Shown here one piece after another: positions 1 to 10,665 of a stretch of 64,000 bases of DNA. Numbering within the stretch: the stretch's first letter is position 1; each line of letters opens with the position of its first letter. This DNA comes from Prosapia bicincta. Lineage: Eukaryota > Arthropoda > Insecta > Hemiptera > Cercopidae. A model generated the notes under the pieces. That model ran no database searches. It had not been told where the DNA came from and was given only the letters and a program-made list of their open reading frames with translations. The position numbers were made by a program, and so were the translations under genes. The DNA lies in contig JBAIZL010000002.1 in assembly GCA_036971475.1 (NCBI GenBank), forward strand, positions 127,925,533 to 127,989,532. Direction: 5' to 3'.

Positions 1-988
1 TATGGATTTGTTGACATACTGACTTTATTCCCGGTACTGGCGATATAGATAATTTATGACATCACGTGAGCAGGGTGGCTTACTCCCTATGAAGTTATAA
101 AGATTTATCTATTTCTTACACCTCCTTGTACGTAAAAGGCTTTCAAGGTGTATCAGGGTGGGTTATAGACCTCCTATGACCAAATTCCTACGCTGGAGGT
201 GCGGCCCTTAGGTAAGGACAAACGAACTTGTATAAAGGTTCCATTGCACTACCTGGAACGAACAAGTCAGACGTGTTGGGGTACTTTAGACGCTTGGAAG
301 GTTCTACTGGTCCCGAGTATTTCTGTTAGAGTGGTAGAACCGTTGCACTGGTGGAGTATATCTCGTCTCAGTGGCGGTCTAGGTTGAAAGACTCTTACAT
401 ACTAGCACCGCGGATCGTGACACCAAGTCCCTCACCTCTGGTCTGACGCTAGTCACCCGGATAGGAGTCACAAGTTTGAGGTAGGATTGGTAGTAGAAGG
501 TTTTACTAACTGGACTGTAGATTCCCAAACTTTATGGCTAAAAACGTGTTCTCTAGCAAGGGAGATAAGAACCGATAGGCTTGGTGCTCCCTTGCTAAAC
601 GCTTCCATTTCAACTTCTTTGTATATCTTCAAAATTTTTACAAAGCACAACCACACTGTACGTAAAAGAATAAGGAAGGGCGAATGGAATTCGGCAGTAG
701 TAGCATAAGGACAAAATAATCCTAATTGCCATGGTTACCACACAATATCATAAATAGTGGTCTAGGGTAACTAGAATAAAATTTTTCTTTGTCAATTTCA
801 GTAGGAATTTACCTTGATTTTTTTATATTACTTGTTTAATAAAACATTCTACCATAAAACATATTGTACCATGTTAAATATTTGGCAGTAATTTAGCAAG
901 TTGCATAAATATTTGTTTGTTTTAGATAAAAGAAATTGGCTTACATTGAAAGAAAATTTTCTTCCTAAAAATGCCATTAGACAGCGGC

Positions 989-990
<2 letters not shown>
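1..990. other. AT-rich DNA, no gene recognised
   Basis: No coding region or RNA gene can be supported here. Short open frames at 199-387 and 487-708 have no recognisable motif. The segment near 785-850 resembles, in reverse, one end of the dispersed AT-rich repeat found elsewhere in the window (inverse of the AAGTCAATTCCTAC-like end), so it may hold a small fragment of that family. Confidence 0.5.

Positions 991-1041
<51 letters not shown>
991..1041. repeat. (TA)n microsatellite
   Basis: Uninterrupted TA dinucleotide repeat of about 50 bases. It creates the artefactual Ile-Tyr repeat frames seen on both strands. Confidence 0.97.
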
Positions 1042-1042
<1 letters not shown>

Positions 1043-2286
1043 GAAGAACTGGTAACCAATCGAAGCCTTCATTTTTAAAAGTGTAAGAGTGGGGGATTAT
1101 GTTAAGCATGAGAAATCCTTTTGCTCAGCTCTGTTCAGGTTTAGCCTTCAGCGAAGATGGCCGTAGGTTGCAAACATTAATTAGATAACTTATTTAAACT
1201 TTTAATTATATACTATTTAAAACTTAATAACATGTAAAGGTATCTGTAAAACTTTATATGTAGCTTTAATTTAACTTTTTCAAAATTTAACAATGTTAAA
1301 AGTCAAAAATCGAGTAATGTTTTGATTATGTAAATATGCCGAATTAAAATGATTACCAAAGTATGTTCTAAATTTAATTTTTTTTAAATTTGTTTTGGTA
1401 GAATCAAATCAGTAAGTATACGTAAATGATTAGTATCCACCTATCTAATGTTGTCTAATGAAATAATTTGAAAAAATCTAAACTTTCAATTTGAAAAAAA
1501 GTAATCTTTAATTTAAATTTAAAATAAAATAATATTGTCCAAAGGTTTTGTAACTGTTTATATTAAACATGTATTTTGATAACTTTAAACGTGAACTTTA
1601 TTGTAACATATCTTCTTCAGAATAATTTATCACAGTCTGCCTACATCAAGCTGTTAGATACAATAGGTAATATAAACAATTGGCCTGGTAGTCTTTGTAA
1701 TTAATAAGTTGCATGTGTATTAATTAAACGAAGGTTTGAAGGAACATTATATAGGAAAACAACCGTTTCATACTCACAAAAAACTTTAAACGAATTATGT
1801 TTGGAATATAATGTATCACATTGAATTTTAGTTCCACCACTCTGACACGGAAACTATAACGATCTTTGTGTTTTTACTGCCCTCAAGAAGGACTATGTAA
1901 GAGGTGTAAACATCCCTCTGAAACGTTTGACGCTCGAAAGTTCGGAGCGTTTGATCAGGCAAAGAGGGTAAAAAGCAACTTAAGAAACTCTCCTTTCGTT
2001 TTTAAGATTAGATTTAAAATACTTATTTAGTCAAAAATAAGACTTTATTATCGAAGGGTAGCCATACTACTTAACATTATGACTGAATGTTCTCATTTGT
2101 TGTTGTTTTTATGAGTACAGCACAATTTAGCCTATTATAACTATTGTAGGATGTGAAAACTATAGGGAATAAATTGAAAGATTGAAATTCCCATGTAAGT
2201 GTACTTTGACCTCCCGCACTGAAGGTCATATGGAAGTTTCTACCGGCTACAACCTCGTATAGGAAAAGCCATAAGCTGGGGCTCAA
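1042..2286. other. AT-rich DNA, no gene recognised
   Basis: Strongly AT-rich with long A and T runs and frequent stops in all frames. The stretch at about 1840-1990 is richer in GC but holds no open frame or recognisable motif. Confidence 0.5.
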
Positions 2287-2850
2287 CTTGCCGTTATTTA
2301 TCGCGTTACAAAGTATGGTTGTAAGGTCTGAGGAATGGAAAAGCAGTGAACAAGCTGAGGTGGATCCCCTAGCGACACTCTGCAGCGACAACCGTTGGTT
2401 GGGGCTCCACTTGCAGTTATTTATCTCGCTACAAAGTGTGGTTGTAAGGTCTGAGGAATGGAAAGGCAGTGAACAAGCTGAGGTGGATCCCCTAGCGACA
2501 CTCTGCAGCGACAACCTTAGGCTGGGGCTCAACTTGCAGTTATTTATCTCGCTACAAAGTGTGGTTGTAAGGTCTGAGGAATGGAAAGGCAGTGAACAAG
2601 CTGAGGTGGATCTCCTAGCGACACTCTGCAGCGACAACCTTAGGTTGGGGCTCCACTTGCAGTGAACAAGCGGAGGTGGATACACTAGCGACACTCTGCA
2701 GCGACAACCTTAGGCTGGGGCTCCACTTGCCGTTATTTATCGCGCTACAAAGTGTGGTTGGTAAGTCTGAGGAATGAAAAGGCAGTGGAGAAATGGAGGT
2801 GAATTCACTAGCGACACTCTGCAGCGACAAATTTTTACGGCGCGCTGCAG
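2287..2850. repeat. 123-bp minisatellite, about 4.5 copies
   Basis: Unit starts (CTTGC.GTTATTTAT) fall at about 2287, 2410, 2533 and 2656, a period of 123 bases. A truncated unit of about 70 bases follows, and a further unit starts at 2726 and fades near 2840. Each unit carries GTAAGGTCTGAGGAATGGAA and ACACTCTGCAGCGACAAC. Because 123 is divisible by three, the repeat stays open on both strands (plus 2288-2665, minus 2077-2694), which looks like a protein of 41-residue repeats. I regard these frames as a consequence of the period, not as genes, because both strands are equally open. Confidence 0.93.
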
Positions 2851-3934
2851 AGTAAAGTGTTGCGCATAAATAGAACCTGTTTTATTTTCGCGCTACACTC
2901 TGTCCCCAACAGGCTGCTCCACTAGCTGTAGACTGGATTGTTGCGTCTGCAGCCAAGCCGGTCCCGGCTCACGTCTACCCCCACAATAAACAGTAGTGAA
3001 GCAAGACAGCGTGCGACGCCACTGCAGATTGGGGTTAGCATTCAGTTGCAGTTGTGGAGCCACCCAACGGCCGCGTGTAGCTCACGAAACTTACGACGCG
3101 ATAGATTACGGCAAGTGAAGGTCCAGCCTAGAGAAAATGTAGAAGTAGAACCAAGGGTTTGACTAAGGAAAGGATACCAATCTGCGGGAAGAATGCTTAT
3201 ATCTGCTCTATGGTTAAAGAAAAGTCCACTACATGAAAATTTTATTTCAAACTGACTCATCTGGTAATACAGGCTAGTTCTCAAAGATAAGTTTAATAAT
3301 AATTTCGTCAATAAAAATATCCTACAGAGCGAAAACTTCGACTCTCTAATTTCTATCTTCTAATCATCCTAATTCAAAAATCTTTATTTATTTATTTGTA
3401 GTTGCAGGACGATCCGCCGGTACCGCTAGTATCGCTAAGAGGGATAAGAAAGGGTTATGAATATATTAAGGTAAGGTTATTGAAGTAAACACCCTTTAAA
3501 AAAGAATATACAGTCGTTCACTTATTAAAATAGACCTGTTATAAGAGTGACCATGACGATATAAGCTTAATTTAAAAATTTATATCTTCTGTCAATTGTT
3601 CAAGAAGTAAAATCAATACAGAGAATTGGCCGGCTGCCAGTATTCAACAAGAGTGAGTAGAAAGTGTGGGGTTTATTTTTTGCCGCGCACAAATCACGCT
3701 CTGTAGCATTGATTGTTTCCGCCAAGTGAATGGAGCATTGTTGTTTGCGACTGGAAGGCCAATGTTCATTGGATTTTCAAGTCGTGCGTTTTGTTGTGGT
3801 GACAGGCCTAATTTAATTTGGTGAGTTAAAGAAGGCGGTAAGAAATATAATTTTAAAACTTGATTTAAAATTAGGAATACTTTAAGAAAAGGTAAGACTT
3901 TCCTAAACAGATCTCATACTTAAGGGCAACGTAC

Positions 3935-3938
<4 letters not shown>
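2851..3938. other. Mixed-composition DNA, no gene recognised
   Basis: A GC-richer patch at 2880-3160 follows the minisatellite and holds short open frames on both strands (plus 2938-3162, minus 3042-3311) without known motifs. The rest is AT-rich. Around 3620-3800 base composition is more balanced, but no open frame or splice pattern is convincing. Confidence 0.4.
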
Positions 3939-4030
<92 letters not shown>

Positions 4031-4041
4031 ATACAGATATA

Positions 4042-4074
<33 letters not shown>

Positions 4075-4094
4075 ATATATATATATATATATAA
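3935..4094. repeat. Compound (TA)n-(GT)n-(TA)n microsatellite
   Basis: A (TA)n block runs to about 4010, then a (GT)n block to 4030, then TA-rich repeats to 4094. The long Ile-Tyr and Cys-Val frames here are artefacts. Confidence 0.96.
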
Positions 4095-4242
4095 AGTTAT
4101 TATTGTTAATTGCAATTAATTTTTAACTTTTGTGGTGAGGCACCTTTCGGTCATTTCACCATTGTCGAATCACTGATTTATTTTTCTCGATGTGTAGGCT
4201 CAGAAATTTCAAGTTACACATATATAAAACAATATATATATT

Positions 4243-4481
4243 ATGATGAATAGTCATTATCTGGAGCCCATCCATTCATTATGCAGTGCATAGAATCGCA
4301 ATTTCGACGTTTACCTAGAATCTCATCTAGCATTGACGAGGTGAACCAAACAACAGTAGAAGAGGCTCTTCTACTGTTGTTGGGTTCACCTCGTCAATGC
4401 TAGATGAGATTCTAGCGAAACGACGGAACAGCGAATTTATGGACTGTAGAATGAACGGATGTACTCCAGATAGTAACTATT

Positions 4482-4495
<14 letters not shown>
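4243..4495. repeat. Fold-back inverted repeat joined to (TA)n
   Basis: Two arms of roughly 120-130 bases (about 4243-4362 and 4366-4495) are inverse complements separated by only a few bases. The centre reads AGTAGAAGAG-GCT-CTTCTACT. The outer ends are ATGATGAATAGT and ACTATTCATCAT. The right arm touches a (TA)n array directly. The right-arm sequence recurs at 59278-59397, so this is a dispersed repeat present here as a head-to-head pair. A hairpin (GCTAGA..TCTAGC) followed by GAAACG lies in the right arm near 4398-4425. It resembles a hammerhead half but lacks a CUGANGA box. Confidence 0.85.

Positions 4496-4534
<39 letters not shown>
4496..4534. repeat. (TA)n microsatellite
   Basis: About 39 bases of TA starting at the exact end of the fold-back arm. 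Confidence 0.96.
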
Positions 4535-4535
<1 letters not shown>

Positions 4536-4560
4536 TAAATTCCATACTATATTATATGTA

Positions 4561-4765
4561 TATAATGTTGTGGCAGCAGTGGAATAGGTTTGGCAATATT
4601 GTAATAGATTTGGCAACTGTGTAATGCTTTATCTAGTAACTTCATATTTGTTAGACAGTTCTTTTGTCATTCTTAGTATTGTAATTCCTGAGGATGTTGG
4701 TAATGTTAACCAACGAAAAGCTTTGAGTGTATTATTCAATAAATGATTCCTGTAATTAGTGTATA
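4561..4765 (+). mobile_element. Penelope-like element tail (non-coding), copy 1
   Basis: This non-coding segment is homologous to the inverse of about 6240-6420: both carry GTAATAGATTTGGCAAC and, downstream, a hairpin followed by a GAAAA box and an ATTCAATAA tail. It contains a complete hammerhead-like fold (4684-4728) and is bounded by TA-rich repeats. The assignment to Penelope-like elements rests on the ribozyme-like tail, which matches those at the ends of the coding copies at 62.3 and 56.2 kb. No coding sequence remains here. Confidence 0.5.
4684..4728 (+). ncRNA. Type-I hammerhead-like ribozyme motif
   Basis: Stem I is ATTC (4684-4687) with GAGT (4725-4728), including one G-U pair. The core box CTGAGGA (4688-4694) fits CUGANGA. 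One extra T (4695) follows. Stem II is GTTGGT (4696-4701) with ACCAAC (4709-4714), six perfect pairs. The GAA box is 4715-4717. Stem III is minimal, AA/TT with a two-base loop (4718-4723), and the cleavage-site base would be T4724. The minimal stem III is like the weak stem III of the newt satellite hammerhead. Cleavage activity is inferred, and the extra base after the core departs from the strict consensus. Confidence 0.5.
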
Positions 4766-4775
4766 TTATTTAATC

Positions 4776-4784
<9 letters not shown>

Positions 4785-4815
<31 letters not shown>

Positions 4816-4945
4816 CGCAATATGTATTCTTGTGTATTAATAAAGAACATAAGTTAAAATACAAATACAAGAATTGTATTGTAAATTCAATTATAATTCT
4901 TGTGTTTGTATTTTAACTTATGTTCTTTATATATATATATGACGT
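4785..4945. repeat. Hairpin repeat flanked by (TA)n
   Basis: An A9 run and (TA)n (to 4815) are followed by an inverted repeat. The left arm is about 4842-4875 and the right arm about 4895-4928, with AAAGAACATAAGTTAAAATA on the left answered by its complement on the right. TA repeats resume at 4929. The left flank (CAATATGTATTCTTGTGTAT) recurs at about 6197-6216, also next to (TA)n. Confidence 0.8.
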
Positions 4946-4952
4946 ACAAATT

Positions 4953-5245
4953 TCAATCATTAGTAAAATACTATTTATTCACCCACTCAAGTTCAAATAC
5001 AACTTTTTAAACTTATAGTCGATGATACTAAATGTTAAAACTGTTTCATCAAATAATAATTCACTAATTAAATTAAATAATGAATTAATTTTAGTTCTTT
5101 ATGGACGAAAATCGTTTCTAAAAAGGGGCAAGGTATGCAATATAGGTACTCGTCCCATTTGGTTTACAAAGATTGAAAACAAATGATTCCATAAAACAGC
5201 TAATTTTATGTTTTAGGTAACGTGGTAGAACAGCAGTTCTAACGC
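4953..5245 (-). repeat. Dispersed AT-rich repeat family, fragment
   Basis: Inverse copy of the family also present at 13.65, 30.95, 43.66, 55.3 and 61.8 kb. Diagnostic pieces are the inverse of GAACTTGAGTGG, of GCATACCTTGCCCC, and of ATAAAATCAGCTG. No open frame is conserved between copies. The biological class is unknown; it could be a MITE or a Penelope-like untranslated or terminal region. Confidence 0.65.
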
Positions 5246-6136
5246 ATAGGTCATGTTATTTATTTATAATAATTGTAATCATTTACTAAAAACTAAATAA
5301 AACAACTTTTTTTTGGCCTAAGGAATTATCTTTAAAAAAAATGTTTTTCCATTACTTGTTACAACTAAGCTCACTAAAACCAATTGTTTACAAAATTTAT
5401 CTAAAACCCTACTTGTATATATCTGTATGTCTCCGGCGAAGAGTAGTTATATACAATGAAGAAGTCTTGCAACGTGGCGCGTCCATGAACAGAGATAGAG
5501 TATACCGGGTCCCACATTGCTCATGCACGTATAAGCACGAAGAAATACGTTAAATGCCGGTAAAACGATCAGCGCTACATCATCGAGACGATTTTTGACC
5601 TGACAAAACCTAACCTAACCAGATCTAACCTAGTTGGAAGTGTCCCATTGTATATTTGAATGTGCTTGTGACAAAGATATGTGTTTATAAATATTGCCAT
5701 AAATTGGATAAATTAGGTGAATACAGCATTTATTTCTTCTTTATGTATGAGAATAGAGTTAAGCATGTTGAAATTCCAAACTACTGTTTCTTGTAACACG
5801 TTAGAAATTATTTCTTCTGCGTGTGCCACAGTGATGCAAAGAAAAACAATGGAACCAAGGTAAAACTTGAAACACTAATACACAACCACAAGACTCCCAC
5901 AACCTTACTAAGCGCTCTGGATTATTGTACCTGACAAAAACAGATTAAACTGAAACATATTACGAGTTAGAGAGTGGTTGAAGACCTGCCAGCAATACAG
6001 AATGAATCAGCCTGCCATTAGTACTTGTAACAAGAGTGTGTAATGTATAACACAATATTAAGCAAATGTAGTAAAATTAAATAAAAATTGTAATTATGAT
6101 AGTAAATTAATTAGCTCATTGCAGATAACTAGGCTT

Positions 6137-6140
<4 letters not shown>
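5246..6140. other. AT-rich DNA, no gene recognised
   Basis: Only a 70-codon open frame (5341-5553) without motifs. A short CCTAACCTAACC-type run lies near 5608-5633, similar to the TTAGG-like tract at 45.1 kb. Confidence 0.45.

Positions 6141-6144
<4 letters not shown>

Positions 6145-6192
<48 letters not shown>
6145..6192. repeat. (TA)n microsatellite
   Basis: About 48 bases of TA. Confidence 0.97.
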
Positions 6193-6193
<1 letters not shown>

Positions 6194-6425
6194 TACAATA
6201 TGTATTCTTGTGTATTAATAAAGCAATAAGACAAAATACAAATACAAGAATTAATTATTGAATGTACAATTCAAAGGTTTTCATTGGCAAACAGTATCAA
6301 CATCATGCGGAATACTAAAGAATTAAAATCATACATACATATGCAAACTAGATCCAACAAACAGCGTTGCCAAATCTATTACAATGTTGTCAAATTATTA
6401 CTTTGCTGCCCTAACATTACAAACA
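6193..6425 (-). mobile_element. Penelope-like element tail (non-coding), copy 2
   Basis: Read on the minus strand this matches 4561-4740 in order: GTAATAGATTTGGCAAC, spacer, hairpin, GAAAA box, CTTTGAAT and an AATAATTAATTC tail. The hammerhead core is damaged (GCATGA in place of CTGANGA), so the motif is a relic. The outer flank (6193-6225 on the plus strand) matches the hairpin repeat at 4815-4850, so the two repeat units are joined in both loci. Confidence 0.5.
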
Positions 6426-6512
6426 CTGATTATATTATCAAATTTAGATTTTACTTGTATTCGTTCATTTATCAACTCATTTTTAGAAATGAGCAATATA
6501 TACTTGTTTAAG

Positions 6513-6513
<1 letters not shown>

Positions 6514-6559
<46 letters not shown>
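6514..6559. repeat. (TA)n microsatellite
   Basis: About 46 bases of TA. Confidence 0.97.
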
Positions 6560-6561
<2 letters not shown>

Positions 6562-6922
6562 GTACTTAACTCAACTTTTTTTAGGAATATTTGTATAAAT
6601 TTCAGATTATTTTTCTGCCTTTCCTAACATTAAAATATTTTTCTTTGTTGATACGTTTCGGATTAAATCCGATCACAAAACATTAAACTACACTCTTTCT
6701 TTAAATTAAGATAATAGTTTAAATAGTACAGTTTAATATTTTAAGAATGGAGTTATTCAGAAACGTGTCAAAAAAGAAATATATTTTATCCGTTATTCAA
6801 AGCAGAAAAATGTACTTCAATATATATATATGTGTGTGTGATGAGACGCCCAAAAACCGTCTCAAAATATACAGATTTTACAGAAGAAGGCAAAATCGGT
6901 AAAATTATTTAAAATGAAGATT
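6560..6922. other. AT-rich DNA with a small hairpin-GAAAC motif
   Basis: On the minus strand, around 6640-6682, the hairpin CGGATTTAATCCG is followed by GAAACGTA, as in hammerhead tails, but the preceding CUGANGA box is not intact. No gene is seen. Confidence 0.35.
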
Positions 6923-7200
6923 TTAAAACACAATAGAGGAGATGAAAGTAGCGGGCCAAACCTGTTCACTATCAGAATAGGTAAACAAAGCCGGTCCAAA
7001 GGGCGGTTTTTGGCTAACAAAATGAAAGAGTGGGGACCCCGTTTTATGAGAAAATTGTAGACGTGATTCAGCGCTAGGCGAAGAAGGACGTTTCCTTCTG
7101 GACATCCAGAACCATGGACTGCCAGATGCTGTTCCGAGGCTAAGCCTTAATCCGTAGCCCAAGGTGGAAGTGGAGATGGTCAGCTCTTCAACCGCCACGA
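6923..7200 (-). other. GC-richer patch with an unrecognised 91-codon frame
   Basis: This short island is clearly richer in GC than its surroundings and is open for 91 codons on the minus strand (Ser/Pro/Leu-rich, no motif, no signal peptide or membrane segment). It could be an exon, a decayed repeat or chance. I do not recognise it and do not call it a gene. Confidence 0.2.
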
Positions 7201-8380
7201 TTCGAATATAATTTTTTTGTAATGTAACTAAACAGTATTAAAGACAACCTTAAAATCGTTCATTAGCGTCCGCTAGAACATTCCAGACTCCAGGGAACCA
7301 ACTTTGGGAGAAGAGGAACGAAGTGCAGTGAAGATTTTTGAGGGAAGTCAAAATTTTAATAATAAAATAACCATTTAATAATTTAAGTACAAATTTCAAA
7401 ATTATAAATACAGACTCCATTAAATACAAAATTATTATCAAATTGATTTTTCATTAGAATAAAAAATATATAAGCAACTGACTTTTTATTGGATAAGTAT
7501 CTAAATGGTGGAGATTAAATATAAATTATTCAAATTTAAATTACTAATATCAAGAATAAAGTTTATCAAATTGTTACAAAGTCAATTTTAACAAGTTAAG
7601 ACAAAGAAAATTCAATGTCAGCATTACAATTATATATTTAAATTCAACGAAAAAAATTGAATGAGATTTCAATAAGCAAATTTAAATTAAAATCTCTTTA
7701 ACTTGGTTAATATCGTTTATTTTATGTCCATTAAAATTACATCACACGGCCAGTATTAAAAATATGTAATAACCAAAATCCTATAAAATTGTTGTACGGA
7801 TCTTTTAGATTTATATTTGGGAGCTCAAATGTAAATTGAAATTTAAATGATTTGGAATTAAACTTGCGCTTACTTCTGAAAATAAAATAATGGACATGAA
7901 ATAAAACCAGTTAATATAAATATTCCTCATATTCTATTCAAGGTTGTAAATTTTATAAATTTGAGTTAGAAGAATAATTTATGTACTTTAATCAAAACAA
8001 CAAGAACGTTTGAGGACCATTATAAGCTATTTGTCTTTATTTTAAGTAAAAACTGCTTTTGTTAAGAGAAAATTAAATAAATCTTTGAACAAAAATTGTC
8101 AAGAGTGAATTTTAATATTGTATTGTTTAAATTTCAAATTAATTAAAAATCAAGTTAAACTACAAAATGTTTAAAAATTATTATTATTAACCTGTAGTAA
8201 ATCAGTAATAAAACTTCTAAAACTTTTCCAACCAATTAAAAAAATAAAAGCAATCATTTCAAATAAAGGTAGAAAAAGGAATTGTAATAAATATTTATGC
8301 AATAGCAAATAATTATATTCATTTTAACATTGATAAAATAATTAATAATGAGCTTAAAATCTAAATGAGATAGAGCATTG
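7201..8380. other. AT-rich DNA, no gene recognised
   Basis: Very AT-rich with dense stops. No repeat unit or coding motif noticed. Confidence 0.5.
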
Positions 8381-8631
8381 TAGTTGGTTTTATAAAAGAA
8401 GTCCAGGGATTTTATCCACTGGCAGATCACTCTCGACACACTACAGGTACCAAGGCATGGTAAGTCTAGTGGGATCATATTTTGACCACGACTGAACTGT
8501 CGGTTTCGGCTCTACAGCACCTATCATCAGTAAGTCAATGTAGAGCGTAAAACATACACGGCTGAGGGTGTCGTAACAGGGGCTTAGCAGGCTAAACAGG
8601 AGATAGAGCAAAGAAGCGAGTTTTGGCCGCG

Positions 8632-8634
<3 letters not shown>
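8381..8634 (-). repeat. Unclassified segment with a degenerate hammerhead-like motif
   Basis: Near 8505-8530 the minus strand reads CTGATGA, then a hairpin-like GGTGCT..AGAGCC with one mismatch, then GAAA. Stems I and III do not form, and two extra bases separate the core from stem II, so any ribozyme is dead. The surrounding 250 bases are GC-richer than neighbours and end in (GT)n. Confidence 0.35.

Positions 8635-8699
<65 letters not shown>
8635..8699. repeat. (GT)n microsatellite
   Basis: About 32 uninterrupted GT units. Confidence 0.98.
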
Positions 8700-8700
<1 letters not shown>

Positions 8701-8915
8701 ATATATTTCACTAGATGAATATTTTTTTTAGTAAAATATTGTAAAAAAGGGTAAACGTAAGTTAAACTATTATAAAAAGTCCATGCAAGTTATTTAATCC
8801 AAAAGAAATATTAATGAAGTTAATATTGTTAACCAAATAACACATAAATTAAACTCATTATTAAAACTAAACATAAAAAACACTAATTAGACCACTAAAT
8901 AATTTATATATATAA

Positions 8916-8920
<5 letters not shown>

Positions 8921-8959
<39 letters not shown>
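8921..8959. repeat. (TA)n microsatellite
   Basis: About 39 bases of TA preceding the hairpin at 8989. Confidence 0.95.
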
Positions 8960-8963
<4 letters not shown>

Positions 8964-8988
8964 TAAAATACGTTTTCTTGTTTAATAA

Positions 8989-9078
8989 TTTAAAACAACA
9001 CAGGTTATTCAAATACAAGAATATTTAAAGGATTTAAAATAATAAATATTCTTGTATTTGAATAACCTGTGTTGTTTT

Positions 9079-9081
<3 letters not shown>
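8989..9081. repeat. Near-perfect hairpin repeat between (TA)n arrays
   Basis: Arms 8990-9027 and 9043-9080 are inverse complements over 38 bases (TTAAAACAACACAGGTTATT on the left). The loop is 15 bases. (TA)n lies close on the left and touches the right arm. Confidence 0.9.
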
Positions 9082-9141
<60 letters not shown>

Positions 9142-9226
9142 TATTTATATATATATATATATATATATATTAATTATATATATATATATAAATACATATA
9201 TATATATTTATATATATTAAATATAT
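9082..9226. repeat. (TA)n-rich microsatellite with interruptions
   Basis: TA repeats interrupted by TTAT, TAAT and TACA variants. The Tyr-Ile frame across it is an artefact. Confidence 0.93.
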
Positions 9227-9505
9227 TAAATATGGTGATATGTTTTCTTGTAATATAATTAATAAATTAAAAATATTTCATAAACAAGAATACTTTTAAT
9301 GAATATATTTATTCAAAGCTTTTCGCCGATAAAAGTGCAATACTTATAAACATATGATTCTTTGTAGTACATATGATTTAATTTTGTATTTTATTAGATA
9401 ATTATTTTCCTGAAGATGCTAATACTATTTTATCGGCGAAAAGCTTTGAATAAATATATTCATTAAAAGTATTCTTGTTTATGAAATATTTTTATTTATT
9501 AAAAT
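9227..9505. repeat. Fold-back element family F, copy 1
   Basis: The left end AAATATGGTGATATGTTTTC is shared with copies at 22250 and 42.45 kb (inverse). The inverted arms are about 9263-9334 and 9427-9500, including AAGCTTTTCGCCGATAAAA and its complement. The unique centre (9335-9426) ends with CCTGAAGATGC. The right arm gives a hammerhead-like order: CTGAAGA (9410-9416), GAAA (9438-9441), AAGCTT, then GAA to pair with TTC. Stem II is weak (GCT/GGC), so the fold is uncertain. No coding capacity. Confidence 0.85.
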
Positions 9506-9507
9506 TA

Positions 9508-9508
9508 T

Positions 9509-9539
<31 letters not shown>

Positions 9540-9557
9540 CCAAAACCTTCTTTATTA

Positions 9558-9625
<68 letters not shown>

Positions 9626-9662
9626 TGTGTATTACGTGTGTGTGTGTATGTATATGTATATA
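9508..9662. repeat. (TA)n and (TG)n mixed microsatellite
   Basis: TA tracts at about 9516-9539 and 9563-9626, then TG/TA mixtures to 9662. Confidence 0.92.
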
Positions 9663-10398
9663 CAGAAAGATGGACTGATAACGGGTTTGCCATCATTCAG
9701 TATAATATTAAGTATAAAAAAATATTCTCGTTAGCGAAATGTATGTACATAAATAAATAAATAGTTAGCAAGAAAAATGTATATAAATCATACTCACCAG
9801 CGCGTGCACGCTCGCGCGCTTTCACTCACACACCGTACTAATATTAGAATTATCCTCTGTATTTGGAGAACGTTTATATTTCACGCACGTGTTGGATATC
9901 AGCTGTAATCTCATCAATTCGACAGCCATAGCTGATCCAATGCACATATGAACTCACTGGATGGAAGCTGATTGCAATGCCATTGGACACGTCCGTTCCC
10001 CGTGACACAAGTTTCCGGGTCAATGGAAACACACAATGTACATATTTCCACAAGCGAGTTTGATATTAATTGCTGCGCCAATTCCTATAGAAAATGTTTG
10101 CTTGGTCATGTTACGCAATGTTTGGAGGCTCTGGAGAGTTTAACGCTTTTATTATCGTGAACAGAATGTAAATGTTTACAAGCACGCAGAGTTCTTTATT
10201 GTGTGAAAACCGCACGCTCAGAAAATGAAAACCTTTTCTCCTCTTATGTGAAATATAATTTTAATGTGGTTATTAAAAACTGTATTTTAAGTAGGGCGTA
10301 GTGAGAGTTATAGACATGAAAAAATTATCACAATAATAACCCAATATCTACAATAATTAATTATTTTAATTATAAATAAATGCCTAATGTAAATTTCT
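9663..10398. other. Intermediate DNA, no gene recognised
   Basis: Contains a GC-rich alternating patch (about 9800-9835, CGCGTGCACGCTCGCGCGC) and a 62-codon frame (9972-10160) without motifs. Confidence 0.45.
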
Positions 10399-10406
10399 GT
10401 TCTAGG

Positions 10407-10657
10407 CAGTAGCGTAACCGGTTCGGTATTTTTTCACGACCCGAGGATTCAGAGTATAAAACCTACTGGGAAACTTTTGAACATTTTTATCTCTAGGGAT
10501 CATATAGTATGCTATTTTGTTACTTATAATTACACAATAGTTGGACAATCGGGAGTCTGTTTTGCTAAAAACCTATCGTCGTTTTATGGCTTAATATTTT
10601 TTCTCCTAAAACTAATAGGATTGGGAAAGTACGTGCCCCTCCCTGGCTACGCCCCTG
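10407..10657. mobile_element. hAT-type MITE, 251 bp, with 8-bp target duplication
   Basis: The element begins CAGTAGCGTAACCGG and ends CCTGGCTACGCCCCTG, an imperfect terminal inverted repeat of the form CAGnnGCGTAnCC. It is flanked by identical 8-bp direct repeats, GTTCTAGG at 10399-10406 and 10658-10665. CAG-starting inverted repeats with 8-bp target duplications are typical of the hAT superfamily. It has no transposase, so it is non-autonomous. The 63-codon frame at 10477-10668 lies inside and across its end and is not a gene. Confidence 0.88.
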
Positions 10658-10665
10658 GTTCTAGG

